Shown in pieces: positions 34,787 through 46,652 of a DNA stretch of 64,000 nt. A model generated the notes under the pieces. The model did not search any database. It saw only the letters and a list, made by a program, of their open reading frames with translations, and had not been told where the DNA came from. Location of the stretch: assembly GCA_905250075.1 (NCBI GenBank), contig CAJNOP010000533.1, positions 1-64,000 on the forward strand. The letters are read 5' to 3'. The stretch comes from Rotaria sp. Silwood1. Lineage: Eukaryota > Rotifera > Eurotatoria > Philodinida > Philodinidae. Both the position numbers and the translations under genes were made by a program. Position 1 is the first letter of the stretch; each line of letters opens with the position of its first letter.

Positions 34787-36030
34787 ATGAACATTAATAC
34801 ATCTCTTATCTACCGTTTTGATGAAAGTGATTTACTCGATATCTTGTTCACTTCCAATACGAAACATAAGGACTTGATTGATCGTCTACTTGGTTGTGCC
34901 TATGGTCAAGCATTGGGTGATGCTTATGGTCTATCAACTGAATTTCAGAAGCGTTGTGTAGTAGCGACTATTTATCCAGATGCAACTCAATTGATTCCTT
35001 TTCCGAATGATGTTCAAACGCAACATTCTGCTCGATGGATACGTGGTGATTGGACAGATGATACAGATCAATGGTTGTTACTCATGGATACTTTGAGTGA
35101 ATATGATGGTGATGTGAAAATATTTGCGAGAAAATTAAATATGTGGATTCGACATGGATTTCCTGAATTGGACGATTTTGGAGATTTAGGATTAGGCGTC
35201 AATGTAGCTAAGGTAAATTCGTTTTGTTTTTTCTTCTTCTTAGTATTCTAGACGAATAAAATAATACGATTTTCATTATTTAATAGGTTGTTCAAACAGA
35301 AGGTTTCTATGAAAATCCATTAGAGGCTAGTCGTAACGCATGGGAGAGTACCGAAAGAAAAGCAGCACCGAATGGTGCTGTTATGAGATGTTCGGCATGT
35401 GCATTCGTTCATTACAATAATATTGAAAAGGTAAATTTAGATTATAATCACTAAGTTCTATAGATTTCAACCATTGAATGAAAGGTGTCTTTATCTTTTT
35501 CATTTGACCATTTTTAGGTAAAATCAACGGCTATTCAAATGTGTCAAATTACTCATTTTGATCCACGATGTGTCGCATCGTGTGTAGCAGTATGTCTTGC
35601 TATTGCTTACATCATTCAATCTCCTGATGTTGATTTGGAATCACTCATCAGTCGTGTTCAACAAGAAACATTGACTACATTAGGCGATGCTCTTTTACCA
35701 ATCTATCAAGAAGAATTCTTGTGGTATACTAACCGAGATCGAACCTTAGATGATCTTCGTCTTGACGATGAAAAAGTTATCGGTTATACTTTTAAGTGTT
35801 TGGCCGCAGGTTTCTATGGTTTAAGATCAACACGTTCTTTTCAAGAAACACTGAGCGATCTAATTCGGCATGGTGGTGATGCCGATACTAATGGAGCTGT
35901 ATGTGGAACAATGTATGGTGCAAGACATGGTTATAAAGCATTGCCTTATGAATGGCTAAGAGCAATGCCTTATAAAAAATGGTTCGATAACAAAACTCTT
36001 ACGCTTCTCAAACGCCAGAATTTAATGTAA
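34787..36030 (+). CDS. ADP-ribosylglycohydrolase, DraG/ARH family
   Basis: Three exons (34787-35212, 35287-35430, 35518-36030), all phase 0, give 360 aa, normal for the family. The fold starts RLLGCAYGQALGDAYGLSTE (family GxxxGDAxG). The first metal motif is GDWTDDTDQWLLLMD (T-D-D-T) near residue 90. APNGAVMRCSA is the substrate loop region. The second metal site is RHGGDADTNGAVCG near residue 315 (GGDxDT). All Mg/Mn-coordinating residues are present, so activity is likely. Such enzymes remove ADP-ribose from arginine, serine or other acceptors, or hydrolyse related nucleotides. Its place within 2 kb of two PARP-domain genes and upstream of an ART remnant suggests an ADP-ribose theme. The start is ATG at 34787; an upstream TTG is not used. 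Confidence 0.9.
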
Positions 36031-36490
36031 AGAATTTATTCACATTTCTGAATGATTCATATAAAAATAAAAGTTTGCAGTGTAATTTTCTTCAGAATTA
36101 AAATATGACTCATGATGAGTTCATTTAATTGGTAAATGAAAATCCTACATATGTCGATCGTATTTCGCAAAAACGTTGAATTCGATTGAGTTTCATATTT
36201 ATAAACAATAGTAGATGTTTTGTACAAAAAGTCGATCACAATATTCATCAAGATCATTTCGAGAAGTTTTTCTTCGTTGAAATATTTATTCTAAATTATT
36301 GAAAATTTAAATTTTTATTTTAACATGTCAGTCTTAAAAATCACATTCTTAACTTTAACTATTATTCTCATCGAGCACATCAAACATATGCATTTTAAAA
36401 AGAATCTTATAGAACCCAATAAATATATGGGCATAGTTTGAGTGAAAACATCAGAAAAAGTTCTCTGCTGTTACTTCTGTCTATGATGTT

Positions 36491-37680
36491 TCAAAACGGA
36501 ACAGCAACGTATTTTTTTTTGTTTATCAAATTTTTCCGCGTACATACCAAAATAAGTATAATTATTGTATAACCAATATCATTAAGTACAAAAGATGATG
36601 CTCCTTCACGTGAAGGAACAGTTTTGATTAACCTATCATAAGAATTTTGATAATAGTTTAGAGCTGATTTATAGTCTCCTTGATAAGTAAATAAATGGTA
36701 CATCTTCTTCGTTTGAATTTCTTAATAAACGATTAAAATATTGTTGACATTTGTCGTATTCACCAATCTCGACAAGAAGATATTCGAATACGATTACTAC
36801 ACATTCCATGATTCATATATTTTCTATGTTGCTCAATATATTCTTTTGCAATTTTTGATCCTTCATTAACTGCTGTCATTTTTACTAGTATCATATTTGC
36901 AGATGGATCTCTTGTGATGGATTGCAATTGAAAGATTGTATCGAAGACGAACAAAAATTCTTCTTCATCTCGTTGTTCACTTAAATGAGCGATGCTAACC
37001 ACAACAATTGATTTGATCTTGTCAAAATCATATTCAATTTCAAACAGAACATTATCTTTTTCGTCTTCGTTATCAGAGATGGACAAAATCGCACCGCGCC
37101 TCACCGCGCTTCCCCGTGCCACTGCTCGCGCCTAGGCGCTACGCACATCTCTCTTTCTCTTTGCTCTACCAATCAGTTTCTCAAACTCCACCGAATACCA
37201 GGATGCTCTAAGCATTCGCTCATCGAAGCTCAGACTAGTGTAGCGTAGGCGTGAGCAACGGCGCGGGGAAGCGCGGGGAGGCGCGGTGCGATTTTGTCCA
37301 TCTCTGTTCGTTATTTAATGAATTAGCAAATATAAATGCTGCATTTTTCAAAAGACTTGTAGTTGATACAAGTTTACCAACATTAGCTTCTAAATTTTGC
37401 ATTTCTCTACTAGATAATTGAACACCACGATATAATTGAAATATCGAATTATTATCTTCTCGTTGTTGTTGAAATTCTTGTTCAAGTAGCTTGATGATAT
37501 TCACGATCGAATTGTTCAATATTTTGTCAATTGTTTTTGATTATTTTCGATAATATAATCTTAATGTTTCGATCATTTCTTTTTTTTGCTTGTTCGTCAT
37601 GTGGTAAATTTAATACAACATCTTTGAATATACGTAATCAGAGAAATGTACAAACTTCTTTTGATAAGTTACAGGTAGAT
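36491..37680 (-). pseudogene. ART-domain/TPR gene interrupted by a MITE
   Basis: Minus-strand remnants of a bdelloid-type mono-ADP-ribosyltransferase joined to TPRs. The first part encodes IFQLYRGVQLSSREMQNL (R of the R-S-E motif) and GKLVSTTSLLKNAAFIFANS (S-T-S). After the MITE (37074-37306) the same domain continues: VVVSIAHLSEQRDEEEFLFV, with the E-x-E catalytic pair, and IFQLQSI. Further on, VEIGEYDKCQQYFNRLL and YQGDYKSALNYYQNSYDRL are TPR units separated by a frameshift. Removing the MITE and one duplication copy would rejoin the ART halves. The TPR frameshift and decayed N-terminal side show additional damage, so the gene is not functional as read. Confidence 0.75.
37074..37306 (-). 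mobile_element. hAT-type MITE, family A, copy 6 (inside ART gene)
   Basis: 233 bp, reverse orientation, with a perfect 8-bp duplication ttcgttat (37066-37073, 37307-37314). It splits the ART domain between the S-T-S and E-x-E motifs. Confidence 0.94.
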
Positions 37681-37879
37681 TTCTGATTGAGTGTTACAAG
37701 AAGTATTTAACAGATCGATATTGGATGTTCGAGTACTTACAATACTTTCAATAAGAAAATCTTAACATTCTATCGCAAATCAGATTTGTAACCAAATAGG
37801 AACTGACATACTGTGTCGACTTATAAGTATCTTAGAGTGTTGATCTCTGATTGGATATAATGAATGAATAGATAGCTAC

Positions 37880-38112
37880 CAGAGATGGACAAAATCGCAC
37901 CGCGCCTCCCCGCGCTTCCCCGCGCCGTTGCTCACGCCTACGCTACACTAGTATGAGCTTCGATGAGCGCATGCTTAGAGCATCCTGGTATTCGGTGGAG
38001 TTTGAGAAACTGATTGGTAGAGCAAAGAGAAAGAGAGATGTGCGTAGCGCCTAGGCGCGAGCAGTGGCGTGGGGAAGCGCGGTGAGGCGCGGTGCGATTT
38101 TGTCCATCTCTG
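37880..38112 (+). mobile_element. hAT-type MITE, family A, copy 7
   Basis: 233 bp, forward orientation. Flanks atagctac (37872-37879) and atagctat (38113-38120) match at 7 of 8 positions. Confidence 0.9.
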
Positions 38113-38120
38113 ATAGCTAT

Positions 38121-40426
38121 GATTCGTATTTATTCTTTATTATATATACTCAATATATTTGACTAGCGTTAAGTATGATCGTAATATTCATAGATAATAT
38201 TGTGCTTACTACCAAGTTGATCATAAGAAACTTGCTGCATAAATAAGAGGTTGATCAAGAACACATTATAACGAAATGTATCATCTTCCTATATAAACAT
38301 ATGATCTGTATGTGAACGAAACAATTTGTTGTGGAAGCCAAATGTAACGAATGTCACTATCTCACAGGCACTACTTTCCTTGAGTTTATCATAGACATAT
38401 ATCATTATTTTATAAGTCAATATTACAATTTAAAGAATGATTAGCACAAAAAAATAACAATGCATCTGATAATGAAACAAAGAAGAATGACCAACAGTAG
38501 TATATATCAATACGACATGGTTGTGTCTAGAAGCGTAAGCCATACAGCTGAGCTACCGCCATGGAATCGTAGATACTTTTAAGAATTTTTCAGGCGCCAC
38601 TGCGCCGTCGCTGCGATCGAAAATTTTTGATAATAGTATGAGGTGCCGCCGCCGTTGATATGGATGCATATGTGATCGGACATCTTTTTCGTCTTTTAGG
38701 AGCAAAAATGTTTTTTTTTTTGGTTGTCAAAGCCGCCGCTATGGGAAAAAAAATTGACCATTAAAACCGTCGCCACTGTTTGACCCTTCGGCTTACACCT
38801 CTAGTTGTGCCTTACAGGATAAGTTATTAGAGTTCGGCCTATATCCATAATTGTCTCTTAGACGATACCCACATATATACATAATTATTGATGATTGCTT
38901 TGTCTAAAGTGTTCTATCGATACAGCTAATTTGTTATATTGTCAAATCGTTTGTTCATCTAAATACGTAAGAAAATAGTCATAATTGAGAGAGCAATTAA
39001 GTTCCATCATTAAAGTATGATTCTTTCTCTTGAGATATAAGAAAGAAGATATTATTCTTACTCAAGTTTCACAATGAAGTCAAATACTAAAGACGATATG
39101 ATTCGGTACTATTTCACTTAATTGGATGTCATCGAATGAAATAATTTTTTTTGTAGAAATACACAAGTAAAGTTAGCACTACATTTAAAATTTTCTTTTT
39201 TTTTCGATTCGTTCTTCAACTTGCATTGAGATTATAAAGAGATTATTTTTGAGTACAGAATTGATTTTCAAAGGGTATAGTCAAGCAAAAAGTCGACGTA
39301 ATTTGCAAATACTATTTTTCAATATGATTTTTGTAATATTTTCTGTTCGGATTTACTCTATGATTTGTGTTTGTTATTACAGAATTATTTGATGAATAGA
39401 ATAGTTTTAGATAATCTCTAAAAATTGGATTCTAACTCTTCATACTGTATTTTTTTGAATATCATCGTTGAGACTTTTGGTTTAATTTCTTTTAGGCTTT
39501 CTCTTCGCTCCGGTCATCTTTCCATATGAGTTTATCAACAGTTTAATTTAATTACTTGAAATTTCAATTAATACATATTTAGAGTTTATTACTAAATTGA
39601 AACTAAAATGTAATCTTCATTATTTCTAAACTGAGCGAACTATTCTATTACTCATTGTCTTCAAGATATAACATGAATAATAAACATGTTATTTACTATT
39701 GTAGGCCTTAAAAAAGAAATAGAAACTGGTTCCAACAGATATTGGTCGAAAATTCTACTTGTCATAAAATTGAATAGAATAGATAAATAAAAATAAAAAA
39801 ATACATTAATTATTACTGCATTTTCTTTTGACAAAACTGAATTATTTTCAATAACACTTCAACTTGCAAAATGTATTATGTTCATATAGCTTTTATTGTT
39901 CATTATCAGATTGATTTGATCATAAATGAAAATAGTTTTAGAATTTTTGAAATTGAGAGAAAAGAAGAAAAAAATGGCTCATTTTTACATCACTCTTTGA
40001 GAATTTGCTGAGTTTTATTATACTAGAATATTTTCGAACAGAAAAAACAAAAATAAATAAATCAATATTGTTAACTACAATTATTTGTGTGTCATTGAAA
40101 CTATATCGAGAATAATAAAAAAAAAAGAAAGAATGTTATATTTCATATGTGTAGGGTGAATTGCTTACTCTACTTATCATTTCATAGCAACATGCATTTT
40201 TATTTTGTCATATACTTTAATCTTGATGTCATTTTCTTTTGAGTGTTCACATTATTTTATGATCACTTCTTGTAATCCGATTTTGAAAAGCAGAGAAAGA
40301 AGAAGAAGAAAAAAAAAAAAGAAGCAACTGACTTAAAAGACATTTTATTCTTTTCTGCATTTTCATTTCAGTTGTAAAATTCTTTCACTTTAATATCCCT
40401 ATTACATATATAATTCAAAAACAAAA
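38121..40426. other. Intergenic DNA
   Basis: AT-rich, with one family C MITE at 38528-38813. The 1.6 kb from 38814 to 40426 contains no exon or repeat I can support; the end should contain the PMP3 promoter. Confidence 0.45.
38528..38813. mobile_element. hAT-type MITE, family C, copy 3
   Basis: 286 bp with ends TAGAAGCGTAAGCC and CGGCTTACACCTCTA. Flanks gttgtgtc (38520-38527) and gttgtgcc (38814-38821) match at 7 of 8 positions. Opposite internal orientation to copies 1 and 2, judging by the position of the cttcggcttac end. Confidence 0.82.
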
Positions 40427-40588
40427 ATGGTTAGTCATTTGTTATTGATTATTATTGCCATCTTCATTCCACCATTAGCTGTTTATCTACATGAGAACGA
40501 CTGCAACAACAAAGTTCTTCTTAATATAATTCTGACTATTATTGGTTTTATTCCTGGTCTTATACATGCCTTATTCGTCATTCTATAA
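40427..40588 (+). CDS. PMP3/UPF0057 plasma-membrane proteolipid
   Basis: A single-exon 53-residue protein. Two hydrophobic helices are joined by a short polar loop: LLLIIIAIFIPPLAVYLHEN, then DCNNKVLLNIILTIIGFIPG and LIHALFVIL. The PP-L-AV motif in helix 1, the Asp-Cys loop and the FIPG-x-x-HA-L motif in helix 2 define the PMP3/RCI2/UPF0057 family, whose members are about 50-60 residues. In yeast and plants these small proteolipids affect membrane potential and salt or cold tolerance. A similar membrane role under desiccation or ionic stress is plausible here but inferred. It is followed by AATAAA-like sequence near 40749. Confidence 0.9.
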   Translation: MVSHLLLIIIAIFIPPLAVYLHENDCNNKVLLNIILTIIGFIPGLIHALFVIL

Positions 40589-40834
40589 ATACAGAGACCA
40601 ATCAATAAGCAATGCAAAAAAAAAAAAAGAAGAACTGTATTTCTCCATTATCATTCATAGCCTTTTATTTCATGGTACTATGTATTTAGTATTCTATATA
40701 ATGAATACTTCATGACTATGCTATCCATTCGTTTTCTTTTGTTTATTTAATAAAATAGTATAAAAAATACAGTTGATTTTTACAAGAACATGCTAATATA
40801 CTAAGAGAAATTCATTTATGAATTCGATTTACAT

Positions 40835-40886
40835 CAGAGATGTCTATATCAGCTAAGAATCTGCCGCCACGATAGACATATCTCTG
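40835..40886. mobile_element. Minimal 52-bp hAT-type element, family B-like
   Basis: Only the two ends (CAGAGATGTCTATATCAGC and ACGATAGACATATCTCTG) and about 15 bp between them remain. Flanks atttacat (40827-40834) and atttatat (40887-40894) match at 7 of 8 positions. Confidence 0.75.
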
Positions 40887-40926
40887 ATTTATATTAGAGA
40901 AAACATGCACATTATATCATATGAAG

Positions 40927-41263
40927 CAGAGATGTCCATGGCGGCGCGGCACCGGCAAGTTTCTTAAAAACTCATCGCGGCAGCGGCAGCATTTTTTTTC
41001 GAGGACATTGAAAAACTGCATGAATTTAATAGAATTTCATTGTTTACAAATGAAACACTCCAAGACTGAATGAATCTGATGGACTAGTACCAATATTTCT
41101 GGTCCAATACAGTTGTAGCAGTGAAAATCGAAACACTTTTTTGAAAACCAATGCGGCAGCGGCGCGGTGACTTTTTTTTATAAACCATCGCGGCGCGGTA
41201 ACTTTTTTTTTCTAATGCCACGGCGCGGCAGCGGCAGAGTTTCAGCCGCGATGGACACCTCTG
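40927..41263. mobile_element. hAT-type MITE, family B variant
   Basis: 337 bp with ends CAGAGATGTCCATGGCGG and CGCGATGGACACCTCTG and GC-rich arms around a central AT-rich core. Perfect 8-bp duplication atatgaag (40919-40926, 41264-41271). Confidence 0.9.
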
Positions 41264-41271
41264 ATATGAAG

Positions 41272-42218
41272 ACGAGATCATACAATAATTCTGTTCCTAA
41301 TTTAATCACATGCTGTTTATACGAAGATGTTAGCTTTATTATAATTACTAACGTCTATCTATACTTCATATTGTGAATCAAAATGAACATAACTTAGATA
41401 ATCGAGCCTGAGAGTCTATGTCATTCATTATTGGGTGTGAATGCGGGTATTCTTTTCTAGTTTAGCGAAATTCCTCATAATGAAGAAGTTCTATTTGAAT
41501 TCAGAATAACTTTTATTTTTAAAAAAAAATGAACATTAATATAAAAAGCCTGTAAACGTAATTTTAGTATAAATTATTGATTGCTAGTACTCATTTTTCC
41601 TTCATGAGAATCCAAAATTTATTCACTTATTAAATAAAAAAACTGATTTACATTAATTAAAAAAATAATATAGATCAATTTATTAGTATATTAGTAAATT
41701 ATTATTTTCAATACGAATTAGACGAAGGTAAATTTTCTCTTCGTTTGTCGATCGATGAACGACGAAAATCTAAATGTTCGATCAATCTATTGAATGAAAA
41801 TGATATTTGATATATGTTCATGATCACTTTATTTGCAGAATATAATCTTTTACATATTCAACATGATATAGACAATGTTAGTTTGTTTTTTTTTTTGTGT
41901 TGTAATTGAATATGATTATTGAAATTATCGGTTTTTTTGTATCGTTATATCAATCGATACTTTACATAAGTACAAAGATGATGATGTTAAATTCATTCCA
42001 TTCAAGTAATCAATAAAAGAAATCAAATACTTTTTCTAGTCAATTTATTAAAGAAAACAATACATATTTTTCATATTTATGATTTGTTCGAATAATATTA
42101 AATGAATACAATTATCTATTCACTTAATAATTACATTTATAGTTAAATTATCAATTGATTGAAAGTAAATTTTTGAGTAGATAATGTACAAAAGAATGAT
42201 AAATTTTATTGTATGTTG
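41272..42218. other. AT-rich intergenic DNA
   Basis: No exon or repeat with defined ends. Ends at the 3' end of the large minus-strand gene. Confidence 0.45.
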
Positions 42219-45200
42219 TCATTGTACCATTGACAAAGTCAATTGAGTCCAAATAGTCGAAAGTAATATTTCAGCTGTTCTAACATAATTTTTAGTTGAT
42301 TCATTTAATGGTATTAGAATAATATGTTTATGCCAATCGGCCTGAGTATCTCTTGATTGATAATCAAGTATTGCTTCTCGAAAGATTCGAGCTTGTTCAA
42401 CTGGATCAAAACATCCAAAATTGAAATGTGAAAGAATAGATTGATATCGATTTTGTAGACCACGAAGAGCAGCTGGTAGTTCCATAGGAAAATAGATAGT
42501 CTAACGAAAACAAAAACACTTATTCATTAACATTTAAAACATCTATTTTACTTTGCCATCGACTAAACGTATCAATTGATAAATTACTAAAGAACTATAT
42601 GAACGTTGAAAGACACCACCGACAGTTATTGTCAATGGTAGATGAGAAAAATTCGTATTACTTGTATAAGAAAAATAAATTAATACAATTTCATTATAGT
42701 TTTCAATACTACATACATTGGTTTCCATTCGATTAATTTAAATCCAATAATTCGTTGTTCTTCTTCTGATAATTTAACAATATTAGAAATCAATTGTGTA
42801 GAAGCTTCGATTGTCCATGGAAGAATAAAAACCCATTTACGAATGAAAATCATTGTATTCTCTGACCCATCAGTATTACATTCCTTATTCAATTCCATTT
42901 CAATAAAATTCAATCGATATTGATGATCTGAAGAAAAAAAAAAGAAAAAACAATTCAAATCATTTTCATAAATCATCATACCATTTGTTGAAGTAATCAT
43001 TTTGATATAATTAAAATAAAATGCTGCAGCACAACCTAATCCAACACTTGTACATTGCTAGATTAAGAAAAAACACAGAAACAAATTCTAAAATGATTGT
43101 TGATGAATGAAAAACAAATATCTACGGCAGAATATTCTTGATTAAATTCAATTCGATTTTCAGATGAATTAGTATAATCTTTCGAGAGTACATTCATTTT
43201 ATTAAGATAATAGATTACTTCATGAATTTCATTATTATTCCATTGTGGTGCTCGATGATGAAGATCTACTGTTAGATATGGTATTGAACGAATAAATTTA
43301 CATGGAAAATGTTCAATAGCTTCATTAATAAGAATAAAAACATCATGCATAGTATCACGCTAAAAATCGAAATAAATAATGTTTGTTTATGTTTTGATTT
43401 AAATCAAAACAATTATTTTACTTTTATGATATTATGTTGTGCAATACGCATCATTTGACGATTATCTTCATCATTTTGTTGACCCGTACAAATGAAAATA
43501 CTTTGTTCAATTTCCCAATGATTGTTAGCCAAATCAACAATATAACCTTGTTGTCTTAATTTATCTTTTAAATCTCTAGAAAAAATAAAATAAAAACATT
43601 TTGAAATTCTTTTAATAAATTTTGCAAAATCTACGTAATTAAAGTTCTAATTGATTGATCTTCTTGTGCTCTTTCAGTAAAAAACAAAGCTATACGTTTA
43701 CTCTGTTCATTTGGAATTATTTTTGTATTGACCTAAAAGAGTAAGAAAATAAAAGCGAAATTCTGGTATTAAAAAAAAAAAACAATTTTTCTCTCAGAGA
43801 TGTCCATCGCGGCTCAAAATCTGCCACTGCCGCGCCGCGGCCAAAATCAAACAAAGCTGCCGCGCCGCTCCCACGAAGCGATGGCCTGTTAAAAAAAGCT
43901 ACCGCGCCGCTGCCGCGCTGGTATTCGAAAAAATGTTTTGATTTTCAAGGCTTTGACTGGTTTGAAATAGAACTGATGCCGCTAATCGATCAGATTCGCT
44001 AAGTCTTACAGTATAGCATACATAAACATGCAGATTCTGTGCAAATTCATGAATTTTTGAAATTTTTTCCTAAAAAGCTGCCGCCGCCGCGCCGCTGCCG
44101 CGACGGCAAAATAAAAATCTCTCCCGCACCGCTGCCGCGCCGCGATAGTTTTGGAAAAAATCTGCCGCTGCCGCGCCACCGCCATGGCGGCAGCGGCGCG
44201 ATGGACATCTCTGTTTTCTCTTACATCGAGAGCTGCTACAGTCGTCGGTGATGGCTGATAGTATTCATCGATATCTTCCTTAATTTGTAACCAAAATGGT
44301 TTAATATCGGCATCTAAAAAAAATTATTTTTCTTGACTTCAACAAAAAAAAACAAACACTACAACCTATGGCGTTTGATGTATAGTCATTCGATTGTTCT
44401 CTAGATCGATATTGTTCATCATCGAATTGAATCAATCGAATCGATTCAGGCCATGGATCAAGATCGATCAATCGTTGAAGAATATTACAAAAACGCATAT
44501 ATTCATCGCGTTTTTGTGCTCGATTAATTTGACCTATTCGATAAATTTGATCAAGAATTGACATAATATCTGGATATTCTGCACAAAAGAGATACTAAAC
44601 GATGATATTAAAATTTATCTTATTTGTTATTGTCAATCGAAATTGTTTTTTTTACTCGAATGATTTCTTGATTCTCATCTAATACATCTATATAGTAATA
44701 TGTTCGACGTAAACATCGATTATAATGTATCATATCAGGTGATTGAAGGACTTTACTAAGTATCGAAAGAAAAATGAAATGAACGAACAAAAAAAAATTT
44801 GATTATATGTTACTTATGAGCATAAGCCAAATGTATTCGATCGGGTTCGATTGGATCTCGAATTGTACCTTCTAAGAAAATTTCTTGACTTTCCTGACAA
44901 CCAATAGTATCGGGTCGTCCACAATCACATGAAGATTTTGCAAGTAAATAATAGACCGGTGCACTGCGAATTTCTTTAATTGGCTGTTGATTAATATTCC
45001 AATGATTAGTTTGATCAGTTATGTATTTATCATATGAATCTTTGCTGGTTTTTTTCATTGTACTTACGCCTAAAATCAATACAATGAAATTGAAATTTCA
45101 AGCGAAAAACATTATTTGCCTCCACATCGATCCGATATAGTTGGTGCATTAATCATAGAAAACACGAAACATTTTCGAGTCGGACTCATTCGAATATGAA

Positions 45201-46466
45201 AAGTAGCCAATGGTAATTCATTGAATTCGTCATTATCATCATTTGATGAGCACGATTCATATTCAATATTCCATTTTCGTACATCATCTCTAAGTCGAAT
45301 TGACATGAGCGTATCGAGATTTAAATTTTCTTGCCAAATATAAACTTTTTCTACTGTATGACCAAAATCACTTATACCACGAACGCAAAATGTTACATGT
45401 GTTCGTGAATTATCAATAATCTTATAACTGTCCGGATCTAAACTCAATTGAAAAGGATTTGACTGCATTGGAACAAGATGATTGGCCGGCATACTGGATG
45501 GACTCTTGTTGAGAAAGACACTTTCGATCAATGTATGTAAGACAATAAGAATTGTTTGTGGAAGATTTTCTTTTGGAATGATAGCATTAAAAGTGAAATC
45601 AAGAAAGAGACTATTTGCTAGAAATTCAAAAACTATCAAATTAAATTTTAAAAGATTTCTTTTTCTATTTACTAGAACCAACTTGACAATTGAGATAAGA
45701 ATAATAATAATTGAATACTAGACCACTACTAATACTGTTAACATGTAGAAGTAGAGGATAGAAAGGTAATGATGAATTTTGAGAATTTATCAATCGTTCA
45801 ATGAATGTACCAAAATTCCATTCGAATTTTACAGAATTATTTTGTATAATTTCACTGGATTGATAACCATAAAAATCATAGATAGTCATATTATTGAGTT
45901 CTTCAACAGATGTATTATATAAACGAAATAGAAAACTTTCAAAATATCGATTTCTTAATCGAATTTCTTGTTCTCGTAAGAGATTATTATCTAAACAGAT
46001 GAATATCATTGGAAGTTCATTCTAAAATAATGATATTTCATCATTTTCAAAAAAAAAAAGAATATTAATCAAAAAACTAACACTTTCAGAAAAATTTTCA
46101 TTAAATTGAATAACATCATCGATAATATCACTCCAAATAATTTCCAAAATATAAGTAAATTCTACAAGAATAGATAATCGATTGTTTGCAAATGAAAAAT
46201 TGTATTATTTACGTTGATTTCGTTCTCGCCAATGTGTAGCATTAGTCAATATCATTTTAGTTAATTGATCACGAAAATTTCTAAATAAATTGATAAAAAA
46301 AGAAAACTAGATCTTATCGAACAGCGGATCAATACAACCTGCATTGAGCTTTAATAAGATTTGATGCTCGTGAATGTATCAATGGAAAATCAATTAAACG
46401 AATATTTACATTATTTCCGATAATATTAGACAAACCATAGGTGATTATATCGTCTCTATTTAACAT
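42219..46466 (-). CDS. Large multi-exon protein of unknown family
   Basis: At least a dozen minus-strand blocks chain through short GT-AG introns. The most upstream block found (ATG 46466-46464, RDDIITYGLSNIIGNNVNI) may not be the true start. Then come RNFRDQLTKMILTNATHWRE, FTYILEIIWSDIIDDVIQF, the long block 46008-45672 (RNRYFESFLFRLYNTSVEEL), 45630-45113 (FGHTVEKVYIWQENLNLDTL), a Cys-rich patch (SSCDCGRPDTIGC, ~44935), a helical block (DQIYRIGQINRAQKRDEYMR, ~44550), 43735-43430 (RIALFFTERAQEDQSIRTL), 43350-43110 and 42940-42219, ending TLSMVQ and TGA. Intron phases match where I checked. No signal peptide, TM segment or domain motif is recognised. A family B MITE lies in one intron (43795-44213). 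Total is roughly 900-1000 aa. Confidence 0.6.
43795..44213. mobile_element. hAT-type MITE, family B, copy 2 (intronic)
   Basis: 419 bp, closely similar to 8663-9094 apart from a short internal deletion and a longer right end. Perfect 8-bp duplication ttttctct (43787-43794, 44214-44221). It lies just downstream of a GTAAGAG donor on the minus strand, inside an intron of the large gene. Confidence 0.93.
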
Positions 46467-46497
46467 TCTCAATCTACAAAGAAACTTTACATAAGAC

Positions 46498-46644
46498 CAG
46501 TGGCGTACGCAGAAATTTTTCAAGGGGGGGGGGGCCGGCCATGGCACAAAAAATTTTTTATCACGTGAAAATATTTTTTCCTGTACCCCCCTCCAGGACT
46601 TTTTCGTCTCAAGGGGGAGCCCGGGTCCCCTGCGTACGCCACTG
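46498..46644. mobile_element. hAT-type MITE, CAGTGGCGTACGCAG family, copy 1
   Basis: 147 bp with 15-bp inverted ends CAGTGGCGTACGCAG and a perfect 8-bp duplication cataagac (46490-46497, 46645-46652). Contains G and C homopolymer blocks. A second copy is at 55701. Confidence 0.94.
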
Positions 46645-46652
46645 CATAAGAC

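Noticed and set aside
36057-36257. Short minus-strand frame downstream of the DraG-type gene
   Set aside because: AT-rich random-looking peptide overlapping the likely 3' UTR of the upstream gene.
37235-37306. Repeated peptide of the type RWTKSHRASPRFPAP ending several open frames (also at 23341, 26668 and 29260)
   Set aside because: These frames lie within family A MITEs; they are open because the element is GC-rich, occur in both orientations, and have no start context or partner exons.
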